Shown: positions 1 to 8,422 of the stretch, in pieces
How positions within the stretch are numbered: the stretch's first letter is position 1
Layout of the letters: every line of letters begins with the position of its first letter
DNA from: Roseateles sp.
Lineage (GTDB): Bacteria > Pseudomonadota > Gammaproteobacteria > Burkholderiales > Burkholderiaceae_C
Reading direction: 5' to 3'
Length of the DNA: 64,000 nucleotides
Assembly (NCBI GenBank): GCA_019234295.1
Contig: JAFALK010000073.1
Coordinates: 24,451-88,450, forward strand
Made by a program: the position numbers and the translations under genes
Notes under the pieces: model-generated
Database searches by the model: none
The model's input: only the letters and a program-made list of their open reading frames with translations
Told to the model about the DNA's origin: nothing

Positions 1-1376
1 CGACCGAACAGGTCAAGCGCATGGAAGCCCTGCTGGCCAAGGATGAGGACGTCAAGTTCTTCACCGCCTACACGGGCGCCGGCGCTCCGCGCTTCTATCT
101 GGCGCTCAACCCCGAGCTGCCCAACCCCGGCTTCGCTCAGTTCGTCGTCATGACCAAGGACCTGCATGCCCGCGAGCGCGTGCGCAGCCGGTTGATGGCG
201 GTGGCCGACCCGCAGTTCCCGCAGACCTGGGTGCGCGTGACGCGCCTGGAGCTGGGCCCGCCCGTGGGCTTCCCGGTGCAGTTCCGCGTCATCGGCCCCG
301 ACACCCAGCAGGTGCGCAAGATTGCCCGCGAGGTGGAGCAGGTCGTCGCGTCCAGCACCAAGGTGCGTGACGTGCAGCTGGACTGGAACGACCCGGTGCG
401 CAGCCTCAAACTCGAGCTCGACCAGGACAAGGCCCGCGCCCTGGGCCTGACGCCGGCCGAGGTGTCCCTCGTGACGCAGAGCGTGCTCAACGGCGCCCCG
501 CTGTCGCAGCTGCGCGAGAAGGAGGATCTGATCGACATCGTGGCCCGTGCCGTGCCTGGCGAGCGGCTGAATCTGGACGGCCTCAAGGGCATTAACCTGC
601 ACACCGCTACCGGCACCGTCGTGCCGCTGGCCCAGGTCGCCAGCGTGCGCTACGAGCTGGAAGAGCCGGTGCTGTGGCGTCGCAACCGCGACATGGCTAT
701 CACCGTGCGCGCCGACGTCAAGGACGGCGAGCAGGGCGTGTCGGTCACGCAGGAGATCGTGCCGTTGCTCAAGGACATTCAGGCCAAGCTGCCTACGGGC
801 TATCGCGTCGACGTGGGTGGTGCTGTGGAAGAGGCCAACAAGGCGAACAGCGCGCTGATGGCCGTGGCACCGCTGATGCTGGTCACGATCCTGGCCCTGC
901 TGATGTTCCAGCTCAAGGACTTCTCGCGCATGTGGATGGTCATGCTGACCGCGCCGCTGGGTCTGATCGGCGTGGTGCCGGCACTGCTGGCCTTCCGCGC
1001 TCCGCTGGGTTTCGTGGCCATCCTGGGCATCATCGCGCTCGGTGGCATGATCATGCGCAACTCGGTCATCCTGATCGACCAGGTGCAGATCGAGATCGAC
1101 GCCGGGCGCGACCCCTGGAACGCCGTGCTGGACGCAGCGATCTACCGCTCACGCCCCGTGGTGCTGGCTGCTGCGGCTGCGGTGCTGGCGATGATCCCGC
1201 TGACGCGCAGCGTGTTCTGGGGTCCGATGGCCATCGCCATCATGGGCGGGCTGACCGTGGCCACGCTGCTGACGATCTTCTTCGTTCCCGCGCTGTACGC
1301 CGCATGGTTCAAGCTGCGCCGCGAGCCGGCGGGCGAGGGCGGTCCGGCACCGGTGCATGCCGTGGTGGCGGCGTGA
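1..1376 (+). CDS. RND efflux transporter inner-membrane permease, C-terminal part (5' end outside window)
   Basis: The reading frame is open from the left edge (first full codon at base 3) and ends with TGA at 1374-1376, so this is the last ~457 residues of a gene of about 1,030 codons in the AcrB/HAE1 family. These trimeric inner-membrane pumps export drugs or solvents by proton antiport together with a periplasmic adaptor and an outer-membrane channel. Visible are the second periplasmic porter half (motifs such as GLTPAEV and APLSQLREKEDL) and the last transmembrane bundle, including LTAPLGLIGVVPALLAF and the GGMIMRNSVILIDQ segment typical of RND proteins. A perfect terminator follows, so it is the last gene of its operon. 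Partners must lie to the left. Substrate cannot be told. Confidence 0.93.
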   Translation, partial: TEQVKRMEALLAKDEDVKFFTAYTGAGAPRFYLALNPELPNPGFAQFVVMTKDLHARERVRSRLMAVADPQFPQTWVRVTRLELGPPVGFPVQFRVIGPDTQQVRKIAREVEQVVASSTKVRDVQLDWNDPVRSLKLELDQDKARALGLTPAEVSLVTQSVLNGAPLSQLREKEDLIDIVARAVPGERLNLDGLKGINLHTATGTVVPLAQVASVRYELEEPVLWRRNRDMAITVRADVKDGEQGVSVTQEIVPLLKDIQAKLPTGYRVDVGGAVEEANKANSALMAVAPLMLVTILALLMFQLKDFSRMWMVMLTAPLGLIGVVPALLAFRAPLGFVAILGIIALGGMIMRNSVILIDQVQIEIDAGRDPWNAVLDAAIYRSRPVVLAAAAAVLAMIPLTRSVFWGPMAIAIMGGLTVATLLTIFFVPALYAAWFKLRREPAGEGGPAPVHAVVAA

Positions 1377-1450
1377 GTGAGGGCAAGGCGCGCTTGCGCG
1401 CCTGCCCCGCCTGTCGCAGCATGCCTGCCATGCGCCATTAGCAGGCCTGC

Positions 1451-1476
1451 GGCCCGGTCGATGACCGGGCCTTTTT
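1451..1476 (+). terminator. Rho-independent terminator
   Basis: A perfect 9-bp stem GGCCCGGTC / GACCGGGCC with a 3-base GAT loop is followed directly by TTTTT. It lies 75 bases after the RND pump stop codon and ends that operon. Confidence 0.9.
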
Positions 1477-1503
1477 CATTGTCTCGCTCATTTGAAACTT
1501 TTT

Positions 1504-2238
1504 ATGTTCGGACAGCTTGATCACTACTGGAGCGGCGGCTTCCTGGCTGCCAATGCCTTCATCGGCCTCAATCTCGTCGGCGCCTTGCTGCTGGGCATGC
1601 TGGTGGGCTATGAGCGCTCCTACAACGGCCGCGCGGCCGGCATGCGCATCTACGGCCTGGTCTGCATGGCCTCGACGGCACTGACCGTGTTCGTGGGCCA
1701 TGCGCCGCTGTGGTTCGGCGGCAGCTTTACGGGCGTCTCCGCCGATCCCACCCGCGTGGTGCAGGGCATCGTCACCGGCATCGGCTTCCTCGGTGCCGGC
1801 GTCATCATGAAGGACGGGCTGAGCATCAGCGGGCTGACGACGGCCGCTTCCATCTGGGCGACCTCGGCGATCGGCGTGCTGCTGGGCGTGGGTTTCTATG
1901 CAGCGGCCCTGCTGCTCGCCCTGCTGTGCATGGTCTCGATGTCGCTGCTGCACCGGCTGGAGATGCGTCTGCCTGGCCGCATGACACTGGAGGTCGGGCT
2001 GAACTTTGGTGCCCACGGCGCGCCGCCTTTCGAGGAACTGGCCACCCAGGCCGAGGCGCGCGGCTACCAGGTCATGCGCCACAGCCTGCGCATCAGCTTT
2101 GCGGACAGCCGGCCCGTCTGGCGCTTCTACGTGGTGGCCCGGGACCGCGCCCGCGCGGCCTCGACGGTGTCGCTGGCCGAAGACCTGGCCGCGGCTCCCG
2201 GCGTCACCAGCTTCAGCATCGTGCCGGTCAGGCTCTAA
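1504..2238 (+). CDS. MgtC/SapB family membrane protein
   Basis: About 244 residues. The N-terminal half is a bundle of hydrophobic helices with family signatures: GMLVGYERSYNGRAAGMR, then GIVTGIGFLGAGVIMK and GLTTAASIWATSAIGVLLG. The C-terminal ~90 residues form a soluble domain, as in longer MgtC proteins. MgtC-type proteins sit in the inner membrane and are linked to magnesium limitation and, in some pathogens, to control of the F-ATPase; the precise role here is unknown. The ATG at 1504 was chosen; a TTG at 1492 would add four residues, and neither has a clear ribosome site. It stands alone behind the terminator of the pump operon. Confidence 0.9.
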   Translation: MFGQLDHYWSGGFLAANAFIGLNLVGALLLGMLVGYERSYNGRAAGMRIYGLVCMASTALTVFVGHAPLWFGGSFTGVSADPTRVVQGIVTGIGFLGAGVIMKDGLSISGLTTAASIWATSAIGVLLGVGFYAAALLLALLCMVSMSLLHRLEMRLPGRMTLEVGLNFGAHGAPPFEELATQAEARGYQVMRHSLRISFADSRPVWRFYVVARDRARAASTVSLAEDLAAAPGVTSFSIVPVRL

Positions 2239-2376
2239 CGATCCGACGTGATGCGCTCAACCTTGGCGCGAGCAGCGCGCGTCGATCCGCGGTCGCCCGT
2301 CAATCGAGAATCGGTCGGCATCGGCCCTCGCTGAAATGCAGGCGGCCATCATGGCCAGCTTGAAACGGAACTCACC

Positions 2377-3420
2377 ATGACAGATCCAATCCTTGGCATC
2401 GCCCCGCTCGGTTTTCCTTGGAAGACCGTGGACCCTTTCCTCTTTTGCGTTCATCACGACGACGCCTACCCGCGCGCCAACGGTCGCTACGGCCCCGCAG
2501 CCTCGCTGGCCGGGCACCGGATCGGTGCCGACTTCGACAACGCCGACGGCTGGCGCATGTACCACGGCGAGCGGGTGCCGGGCTTCCCGCCGCATCCGCA
2601 TCGCGGCTTCGAGACCGTCACCCTGGTGCGCCGCGGCTGGATTGACCATTCCGATTCGCTGGGCGCCGCGGCTCGCTACGGTGCCGGCGACGTGCAGTGG
2701 CTGACCGCCGGCCGTGGCCTGATGCATGCCGAGATGTTCCCGCTGCTCGACACCGCAGCGCCCAACCCGCTGGAGCTGTTCCAGATTTGGCTCAACCTGC
2801 CGGCGCGCAGCAAGCTGGCGCCGCCACACTTCTCGATGTTCTGGTCCCGGGACGTGCCGCGCCTGGCGCATGACGGGGTGGAACTGGTCTGCGTGACCGG
2901 TGCCCTGCAGGGGCTCGCGGCACCGCCCGTCGCGCCACCCGTCGCGCCGCCCGTCGCGTCGCCCGTCGCGCCACCTGATTCCTGGGCCGCGGCGGCCGAG
3001 CACGAGGTCGCCATCTGGACCCTGGCACTGGAGCCCGGTGCCCGCTTCGCGCTGCCCGCCGCCACGGGCGCCGCAACGCGCCGTCATCTCTACTTCTTTG
3101 CAGGCGAGCAGATGCAGATCGCCACGACGACCCTGGGTGCCCATGCCGCCATTGAGCTGGCTGCTCAGACGGATGTTGAACTGCACAACCCGGGCGCCAA
3201 GCGCGCGGAGTTGCTGATGCTGCAGGGCCGACCCATTGGCGAGCCGGTCGTGCAGCACGGACCCTTCGTCATGAATAGCACAGCCGAGGTGCGCCAGGCC
3301 TTTGAGGACTTCCAGCGCACCGAGTTCGGTGGATGGCCCTGGCCAGCCGAGCCGGTCCATGGGCCGGAGCCGCGGCGCTTTGTGCGCCATGCGGACGGCC
3401 GCATGGAGGCCCCTGGCTGA
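2377..3420 (+). CDS. Pirin family cupin protein
   Basis: A 347-residue bicupin of the pirin family. The N-terminal cupin holds the iron-site signature with HPHRGFETVT near residues 75-84 and the following GDVQWLTAGRGLMHAEM segment, so the metal-binding His and Glu set looks complete. Pirins are non-haem iron proteins; some oxidise flavonols such as quercetin, others act in regulation, so the activity here is not fixed. The unusual part is a run of Pro-Pro-Val-Ala units at about residues 181-198 between the two cupin halves, encoded by a 12-bp tandem repeat at 2921-2974. It faces the mechanosensitive channel gene tail to tail. Confidence 0.93.
   Translation: MTDPILGIAPLGFPWKTVDPFLFCVHHDDAYPRANGRYGPAASLAGHRIGADFDNADGWRMYHGERVPGFPPHPHRGFETVTLVRRGWIDHSDSLGAAARYGAGDVQWLTAGRGLMHAEMFPLLDTAAPNPLELFQIWLNLPARSKLAPPHFSMFWSRDVPRLAHDGVELVCVTGALQGLAAPPVAPPVAPPVASPVAPPDSWAAAAEHEVAIWTLALEPGARFALPAATGAATRRHLYFFAGEQMQIATTTLGAHAAIELAAQTDVELHNPGAKRAELLMLQGRPIGEPVVQHGPFVMNSTAEVRQAFEDFQRTEFGGWPWPAEPVHGPEPRRFVRHADGRMEAPG
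2921..2974 (+). repeat. 12-bp in-frame tandem repeat inside the pirin gene
   Basis: About four and a half imperfect copies of a 12-base unit (GCGCCACCCGTC and variants), each coding four residues of a Pro-Pro-Val-Ala linker. One copy has Ser in place of Pro. It lies in the interdomain linker. Confidence 0.85.
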
Positions 3421-3435
3421 GCACACCGCTTGATT

Positions 3436-3469
3436 GCCCCGCCTGGAAGCTGCAGGCCCAAAGCGGGGC
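3436..3469. terminator. Possible bidirectional terminator hairpin between convergent genes
   Basis: GCCCCGC at 3436-3442 pairs perfectly with GCGGGGC at 3463-3469 across a 20-base loop. It lies between the stop codons of the pirin gene and the MscS-type gene. There is no T-run on either side, so this is only a candidate. Confidence 0.35.
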
Positions 3470-3513
3470 GACCAACTGGGGAGAGGTCGAATGCAAGCGG
3501 ACAGAACCGCGCG

Positions 3514-5730
3514 TCAGGCGGTATGCAGATGCACGTCGTGCTGTGGGAACGGCAGCGAAATGCCGGCTTCGGCGAGGCGTGCGTAGATGTCCTGCCGCAG
3601 TTCGCTGCCGACCCTTCGGGAGTTCATCTGGTCATCCAGTTCGACCCAGTACACCAGCGCAACGTCCAGCGCACTCTGGCCGAAGTCCTCCAGAAAGAAC
3701 TCGGGGGCAGGATCGGATGCAACATGTGAATGAGCCGCGGCCGCGGCCAGCAGCAAGGACTGCAACTGAACCAGATTCGTGCCGTAGGCGACACCCAGTC
3801 GGAATTCACGCCGGACCAGGCGGTTCGAGTAGGTCCAATTGATCACCTGGTGCTCGATGAAATTGGCGTTCGGGATCAAGGCCTCCACGCCATTGAAGCC
3901 CAGAACCGTAGCAGCCCGTAGGTCGATGGACGTCACATGTCCAGTGATGCTGCCAAGCTCAACGATGTCGCCCACCCGGATCTTTCGCTCGAACAGCAGG
4001 ATCAGCCCGCTGATGAAATTCTTGAGCACCGTTTGCGCGCCGAAACCGACCCCGATGGCCAGCGCGCCGCCGGCAAAGGCAAACATCGATAGGGGAATCC
4101 GCGCCAGGTTGAGGGTCAGCAGCAGCAGGGCGATGCTGAGTCCGATCATGGACCAGCGCTGAACCATGGATGCGTGGGCGTCGCTAACCTTGAATCTGGC
4201 GACCAGCTGGCGTTGAACGAACCTGGACAACCAGGCCAGCAGCCAGTAGCCCAGCACAAAGGTTGCGACCAGGCCCAGACTCTTGCCCACCGTGACGCCA
4301 TACTTGACCGTGACCTGGCGACCGTCCACCTCGGTCACGTCCTCGGCAACGAGCAGTTCCTGATGCCAGATGCTCGTAGCCACGCCGGCAAGGCTGTCCA
4401 GGAGCCAGGCCAACCTGCCGTTGCCCAGTCGGCTCCCCAGCCCGTCCTGGTCATCGAGCCAGCGTGAGAGTTGCCGCTGCAAGCGCGCGGCCGCGAGCTC
4501 GGTGCGTTCATCGGTCGCAGACTGCTGCAACAACAAAGCAAGCAGAGCCTCCTCGGGGCCGCGCTCTCGCGCGCCGCCAGCCAGGTTTTCGACCCTGGCG
4601 CGCTGCGCCCTGATCTCCGCGCTCAGGAGGTCCTGTCGATTGCGGGCCAGGCTGCGCAAGTCCGCCAGCTTGGTCTTCAGTTCGGTCAGCGCCTCGACCG
4701 CCCGCCGGCGCTGCGCCTGGTCGGTGCTGTTGAGCAGGATGCTGCGTCGCTCCCAGACGTCCCCCGAGACGTTGCTGAGCATTCGCAAATGCTCCAGACC
4801 CTTGATGGTCGCTTCGTCTGTCTTCACCATCAGCGCCATGACCAAAGCCTGGCGGCTGGGGGCACCGCCATGGCTTGCCAGGCGCTCGCGCTCCGCGCGA
4901 TGTTCGCCCTGCCGTTTGACCAGGCGACTGATCTCTTCTGCAAGACGCTCGCCGTCCGCGCGTGCGTGAGTCTGCTGAGTTGCCAGTTCTGCGGCCGACA
5001 GCTGCTGGTGCGGCAGGACCCTCTCCAGGACCGACTGCAAGTCCGTGCTGCGCGTCCGCAGCGCTGCCATCTCAAGGCCCAGTCGTCGCAGATCCAGCGA
5101 TACCAGGGCGATTTCTGCTTCGGCAATCTGTTGCAGAAGGGAAGCAATTTCCTGCTCTGCATGGGCGCGATTGGCGTCAGGCTCCTTCAGCGGTGACAAC
5201 GAAGGTTCGGCCGTACGCCGAGCCAAGGCCGCCCTGGCCTTCAGCTGCGCATTGAGATTCTGTAGCTCCGTCTGGTTGGCGCGTTGACTGGCTTGTGCGG
5301 CGAGCAGCTTTTCCTGCACGCTGTCAAGCTCGTCGCGCAAGGCATCGACGGCGGAGACCGGGTAGGGTGGCGGAGTCTGAAGTGACTCGACGATCGGGTC
5401 CGCGGCGGCCGCAGACTTGGCCGTCGCCTGCAGCAGCGCCAGTTCTTCGAGCCGTTCGACCCGCTCGCGTTGCAAGTCGAGCAGCCAATCTTGCAAGCGC
5501 TGCCTGTCAGACTGCATCGGCGAAGCCTCACGCAATGGCTGCTCCGTCAGGGCCGAGGCATGCCGTTGCTGCGTCCGTTGAAGCTGCAGCCTCGCCTCTG
5601 CGAGCTGTTCAGTCAGACTGGGTTCCGACGCTGTTGCAGCGTGTTCGGCGGCTCCGGCCACGGCACACAGCAATGCGAATGCCACCGCGGCCAGCCAGCG
5701 TAGATGTCTCTGACGGGCGCCTAGCTTCAC
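3514..5730 (-). CDS. MscS-family mechanosensitive channel with long coiled-coil N-terminus
   Basis: About 738 residues: a signal peptide (hydrophobic LAAVAFALLCAVAGA core), roughly 400 residues rich in Glu, Gln, Arg and Leu that look like long periplasmic coiled coil (MscK/YbdG-like architecture), then membrane helices and an MscS core. The core is clear: GGALAIGVGFGAQTVLKNFI is the pore helix TM3, followed by the beta-domain with VGDIVELGSITGHV and LIPNANFIEHQVINWTYS. Such channels open under membrane tension to release solutes. The start is uncertain: an open frame continues upstream, but that part overlaps the RRM-like gene, so the GTG at 5730 just before the signal peptide was taken (GTG 5736 is equally possible). 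No ribosome site is seen, which suggests translational coupling. Confidence 0.88.
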   Translation of the reverse strand: MKLGARQRHLRWLAAVAFALLCAVAGAAEHAATASEPSLTEQLAEARLQLQRTQQRHASALTEQPLREASPMQSDRQRLQDWLLDLQRERVERLEELALLQATAKSAAAADPIVESLQTPPPYPVSAVDALRDELDSVQEKLLAAQASQRANQTELQNLNAQLKARAALARRTAEPSLSPLKEPDANRAHAEQEIASLLQQIAEAEIALVSLDLRRLGLEMAALRTRSTDLQSVLERVLPHQQLSAAELATQQTHARADGERLAEEISRLVKRQGEHRAERERLASHGGAPSRQALVMALMVKTDEATIKGLEHLRMLSNVSGDVWERRSILLNSTDQAQRRRAVEALTELKTKLADLRSLARNRQDLLSAEIRAQRARVENLAGGARERGPEEALLALLLQQSATDERTELAAARLQRQLSRWLDDQDGLGSRLGNGRLAWLLDSLAGVATSIWHQELLVAEDVTEVDGRQVTVKYGVTVGKSLGLVATFVLGYWLLAWLSRFVQRQLVARFKVSDAHASMVQRWSMIGLSIALLLLTLNLARIPLSMFAFAGGALAIGVGFGAQTVLKNFISGLILLFERKIRVGDIVELGSITGHVTSIDLRAATVLGFNGVEALIPNANFIEHQVINWTYSNRLVRREFRLGVAYGTNLVQLQSLLLAAAAAHSHVASDPAPEFFLEDFGQSALDVALVYWVELDDQMNSRRVGSELRQDIYARLAEAGISLPFPQHDVHLHTA

Positions 5731-5750
5731 TTGCACGAGTGTTGGAAGGT

Positions 5751-5993
5751 TCAACGAATCAATGCATGCGCGCTGACGAGGGATCCATGCCGCCAGATGC
5801 GTCGAATGCGGGAGATGATGAAAGCGGCCGTGGCGTCCGTGATATCCATTTCGACCACGGCGCATGCAGGCGCTTTGCCTGCCGACTCTTCGCAAAGAGT
5901 GACCTTGCAGACCTGACCAAAACGGCCGAGCCAGTCCTGAATGTCGCCCTCCGTCGCAGAAGCACCCAGACCCAACAGTAGGAGTTTTTTCAT
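5751..5993 (-). CDS. Small RRM-like (RNA recognition motif) protein
   Basis: An 80-residue protein starting at ATG 5993. The beginning reads KKLLLLGLGASATEGDIQDW and then LGRFGQV, which fits beta1-helix1 of an RRM fold (compare the usual pattern of a hydrophobic strand, a loop, an acidic helix and an FG dipeptide). A later strand, ACAVVEMDI, stands where RNP1 would be but lacks the usual aromatic residues, so RNA binding is not assured. The stop is about 20 bases before the likely start of the MscS-type gene, so both should be on one mRNA. The function is not known; the RRM assignment is from pattern only. Confidence 0.6.
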   Translation of the reverse strand: MKKLLLLGLGASATEGDIQDWLGRFGQVCKVTLCEESAGKAPACAVVEMDITDATAAFIISRIRRIWRHGSLVSAHALIR

Positions 5994-6122
5994 TGGAAAG
6001 ACCTTGGCATGCCGGATCGGTGCGTGCCCGACCGTGTGGGTCGTGTCGGCTGACCGGCTTGGCTTGTGTGGAGCCGGCTGCGGACAAGATTGATCGCCGA
6101 CAGGCTCCGGTGTCATGTGACT

Positions 6123-6150
6123 ATCATAATGACAAAGATGTCATTATGAT
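6123..6150. promoter_or_regulatory. Perfect inverted-repeat operator, same motif as upstream of the 29.3-kb TetR gene
   Basis: ATCATAATGAC at 6123-6133 and GTCATTATGAT at 6140-6150 are perfect inverted copies with a 6-base AAAGAT spacer. The core TAATGAC-N6-GTCATTA occurs again, twice, between the FadL-type gene and the TetR gene at 29261-29297. On the minus strand the palindrome contains TATGAT, a good -10 hexamer for transcription toward the RRM-mscS pair, so a bound repressor would block that promoter. The palindrome and the match are directly visible; TetR binding is inferred. Confidence 0.7.
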
Positions 6151-6222
6151 TAACACCGTGGCGCTCGGCGTGGCGCTCGGCGCCTGCTCGCGTCGACAAG
6201 CGTGACGGAGTTGGATTTCCGG

Positions 6223-6255
6223 GAGCCTTGAGGCCAGGCAGATGCCTCGAGGCTC
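6223..6255. terminator. Strong hairpin, possible end of the monooxygenase operon
   Basis: GAGCCTTGAGGC at 6223-6234 and GCCTCGAGGCTC at 6244-6255 form a 12-bp stem with one G-T pair and a 9-base loop. It lies about 130 bases beyond the end of the minus-strand catabolic operon. No T-run follows, so it may be a terminator of the less common kind or an mRNA-stabilising stem. Confidence 0.35.
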
Positions 6256-6381
6256 TCGTCGCGAGCGAAGCGGCCCGCTACGGTACTTGCGACGCGCAGT
6301 GACCGACCCCTGACGACGACTGCGCGCACTCAGGCCATGACTGCGGGCGCTCGGCGGGACAGGGGCCTGGGAGACGCAAGG

Positions 6382-6765
6382 CTAGGCGGCGGGCCGCGCG
6401 AACTTCATCACCTCGTTGAACCACAGCGCGACCATGAAGCGGCCGTGCATCCTGCAGCCGCCCAGCTCGAAGGCGCGCAGGAGGTCGGTCTCGTCACCAC
6501 TGGTCATGGCGGCCACGGCCGTGTGGCCATCGCGCCAGATCTGGGTCAGGTCCGGATGGGGATGCAGTCCCATGCGCAGATCGATGCGGCCGCTGCCGAC
6601 GACGAAGTGACCCCCCGCGCCGCGGGCCGTCTGGATCTGCAGCACATGGCTGTCCTGGGCGATCATGGCGCGCACTCGCGGGGCTCGCCGCTGGGCTCGA
6701 CGGATCAGCAACAAGGTGACGCGCAGCAGCAGGCGCAGCTTGATGTTTCCGCTCAGGTCGTTCAT
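6382..6765 (-). CDS. Small SCP2-like protein in catabolic operon
   Basis: 127 residues from ATG 6765, which has a GGAG ribosome site; an in-frame start 24 bases earlier would lie before that site. It begins 13 bases after the stop of the FAD monooxygenase gene, so it is the last gene of that operon. The middle (HFVVGSGRIDLRMGLHPHPD) and the end (an AFELGGCRMHGRFMVALWFN segment) resemble the strand-helix pattern of SCP2 sterol-transfer domains, where a small acidic strand precedes a glycine turn and a hydrophobic C-terminal helix. If correct it may carry a hydrophobic substrate. The similarity is weak and the function is a guess. Confidence 0.6.
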   Translation of the reverse strand: MNDLSGNIKLRLLLRVTLLLIRRAQRRAPRVRAMIAQDSHVLQIQTARGAGGHFVVGSGRIDLRMGLHPHPDLTQIWRDGHTAVAAMTSGDETDLLRAFELGGCRMHGRFMVALWFNEVMKFARPAA

Positions 6766-6778
6766 GGTCTTCTCCGGT

Positions 6779-8422
6779 TCAGGTCGCACCGCGAACCCGG
6801 TCGATCAGGGGGGCGGGCTCGGACGGCAGCTCGTCACCTGCCCAGGCGATGTGTTGGTCGGGGCGAAGCAGCAGCCAGCGCCAGCCGTACAGACTTGCCA
6901 GGTGGGCCTCGGGCACTTCCAGCAGGGTCATGGGTACGCCCTTGTCTTTGGCCGCATCGATGAACGCCGTGGTCTGGTCAGCACGTGCGCCCAGGCAGAC
7001 CAGGGTCAGGCCGCGGCGGTCCAGCTGATCGAGCAAGGACTGGCCATCGCTGCGCCAGCCGTTCGGCAGCCGTGCGCCGGGCACCGCGACTGGCTGGTAG
7101 CTCGCCGGATCACACGGCGCACCGCCGGCGCCAGCGCCGACGATGAGCGGGGAGTCCTCGTAGCGGTAGCCCAGCTCGATGCCCATCGATTCGTACAGCC
7201 GCGTAACCTTGGCGACGAAGGTGCCGGCCACGACCGTGCGAGCCTGGCCGCCAGCGGGGCCGGGATCCAGAAGTTGGTCGGGAATGTCGAACAGCGACTC
7301 GAAGACCGACGCCGCGTTCTCCTTGACATGGTCCCGGTTGCGGCGTGCGGCGGGCAGGCGCTCAGCCTCGTAGCTGCTCATCAGGCGAGGGCCTCCCCAG
7401 CCGCTGACGCAAGCCGCCAGCTTCCAGGCCAGGTTGTGGGCCTCCAGCAGGCCGGTGTTCATGCCCAGGCCACCGGTGGGCATGTACTGGTGCGCCGCAT
7501 CGCCCGCAATGAAGACCCGGCCGCGGCCATAGCTGTTGGCCACCAGGAACTGCGGCCGCCATGCCCCCGATTGCACCAGCTCGAACGGGATGTCCCGGCC
7601 GATGGCGGCCGCGATGACGTTTTGCACCGTCTCGCCGTCGCGTGGTGCGAAAGGGCGGTGCAGCACGAAGTCGCTGCGGCTGGCGTCGGGCGAGACGACC
7701 AGGCCGCTGAACTGCGGGCGCAGCAGCCACGTATGCCAGTAGGGTTCGTGTTTCAGGAAAGTCGCCGCCAGGGCCTCCGAGCGGAAATGCGCGATGAACA
7801 GCTCGCCCACCAGATCGCGCGTGTCCTCGTAGTCGAAGTTGAGGAACTGGCGCACCCGGCTGGACGGGCCGTCGCAGCCGATCAGGTACAGGCAGCGCAC
7901 CTGGCGCGAGCGGCCCTCGGGGCCCTGGATCATGGCGGTGACGCCGGCCTCGTCCTGTTCGAAGCCGAACAGGCTCCAGCCGAACTCGACGCGGGCCTCG
8001 GGCTCCGCCCGAGCCGCCTCGAGAAGCACAGGCTCGAGCTGCATCTGCGCGATGCGCTGCATGGTCTCCAGCGGCAGGCTACCGTCCTGGCAGTCGCGGG
8101 CCAGCGCATTGGCATCGTCGGCGGAACGATAGATCGGATGGCGGTCGGACAGCACCGTGTAGAAGGGCCCGCTGGCCGAGGCAGCCACGGCCACATGCTG
8201 GTTGGCCTGGCGCGGGTTGCCGGCGGCGCGTACCGCATCGGCCAGGCCGAACTGGCGCAGCACCTCCATGGAGCGGCCGTTGACCACGTCGAGTTTGGGA
8301 TGCGTGGTCGTCTGAAGCCGCTCGTTGACCAGCATCGAGCGAACGCCGAGCTTGCTGAGCATCACGGACAGCGCCAAGCCGACCGGGCCGCCGCCGACGA
8401 TGAGGACGGGGGTGGTGATCAT
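6779..8422 (-). CDS. FAD-dependent aromatic monooxygenase (PheA/TfdB/MhpA-like)
   Basis: 547 residues. The Rossmann motif VLIVGGGPVGLAL is at the N-terminus, YLIGCDGPSSRVR is the DG motif, and GRVFIAGDAAHQYMPTGG is the GD motif that binds the FAD ribityl. The C-terminal ~130 residues match the thioredoxin-like tail of phenol and hydroxyphenylpropionate hydroxylases. Such enzymes use NAD(P)H and oxygen to add a hydroxyl to a phenol ring in the cytoplasm. The start codon overlaps the stop of the upstream hydroxylase gene (ATGA at 8419-8422), so the two are translationally coupled. Two different FAD hydroxylases in series suggest two hydroxylation steps, or acceptance of two substrates. Confidence 0.88.
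   Translation of the reverse strand: MITTPVLIVGGGPVGLALSVMLSKLGVRSMLVNERLQTTTHPKLDVVNGRSMEVLRQFGLADAVRAAGNPRQANQHVAVAASASGPFYTVLSDRHPIYRSADDANALARDCQDGSLPLETMQRIAQMQLEPVLLEAARAEPEARVEFGWSLFGFEQDEAGVTAMIQGPEGRSRQVRCLYLIGCDGPSSRVRQFLNFDYEDTRDLVGELFIAHFRSEALAATFLKHEPYWHTWLLRPQFSGLVVSPDASRSDFVLHRPFAPRDGETVQNVIAAAIGRDIPFELVQSGAWRPQFLVANSYGRGRVFIAGDAAHQYMPTGGLGMNTGLLEAHNLAWKLAACVSGWGGPRLMSSYEAERLPAARRNRDHVKENAASVFESLFDIPDQLLDPGPAGGQARTVVAGTFVAKVTRLYESMGIELGYRYEDSPLIVGAGAGGAPCDPASYQPVAVPGARLPNGWRSDGQSLLDQLDRRGLTLVCLGARADQTTAFIDAAKDKGVPMTLLEVPEAHLASLYGWRWLLLRPDQHIAWAGDELPSEPAPLIDRVRGAT

Larger units (their letters stand above)
5994..6381. other. Intergenic region with one operator-like palindrome and one hairpin
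   Basis: This 388-base gap separates the start of the RRM-like gene (leftward) from the end of the small SCP2-like gene. No coding sequence is supported. It holds the palindrome at 6123-6150 and a stem-loop at 6223-6255, both described separately. Confidence 0.7.

Noticed and set aside
2344..2356. GGCCATCATGGCC palindrome before the pirin gene
   Set aside because: Short, GC-rich and centred on common codons; no second copy or promoter context was found, so not claimed as an operator.
3514..6087. Extending the MscS-type protein upstream to base 6087
   Set aside because: The added 119 residues overlap the RRM-like gene and precede an obvious signal peptide, which should be near the N-terminus.
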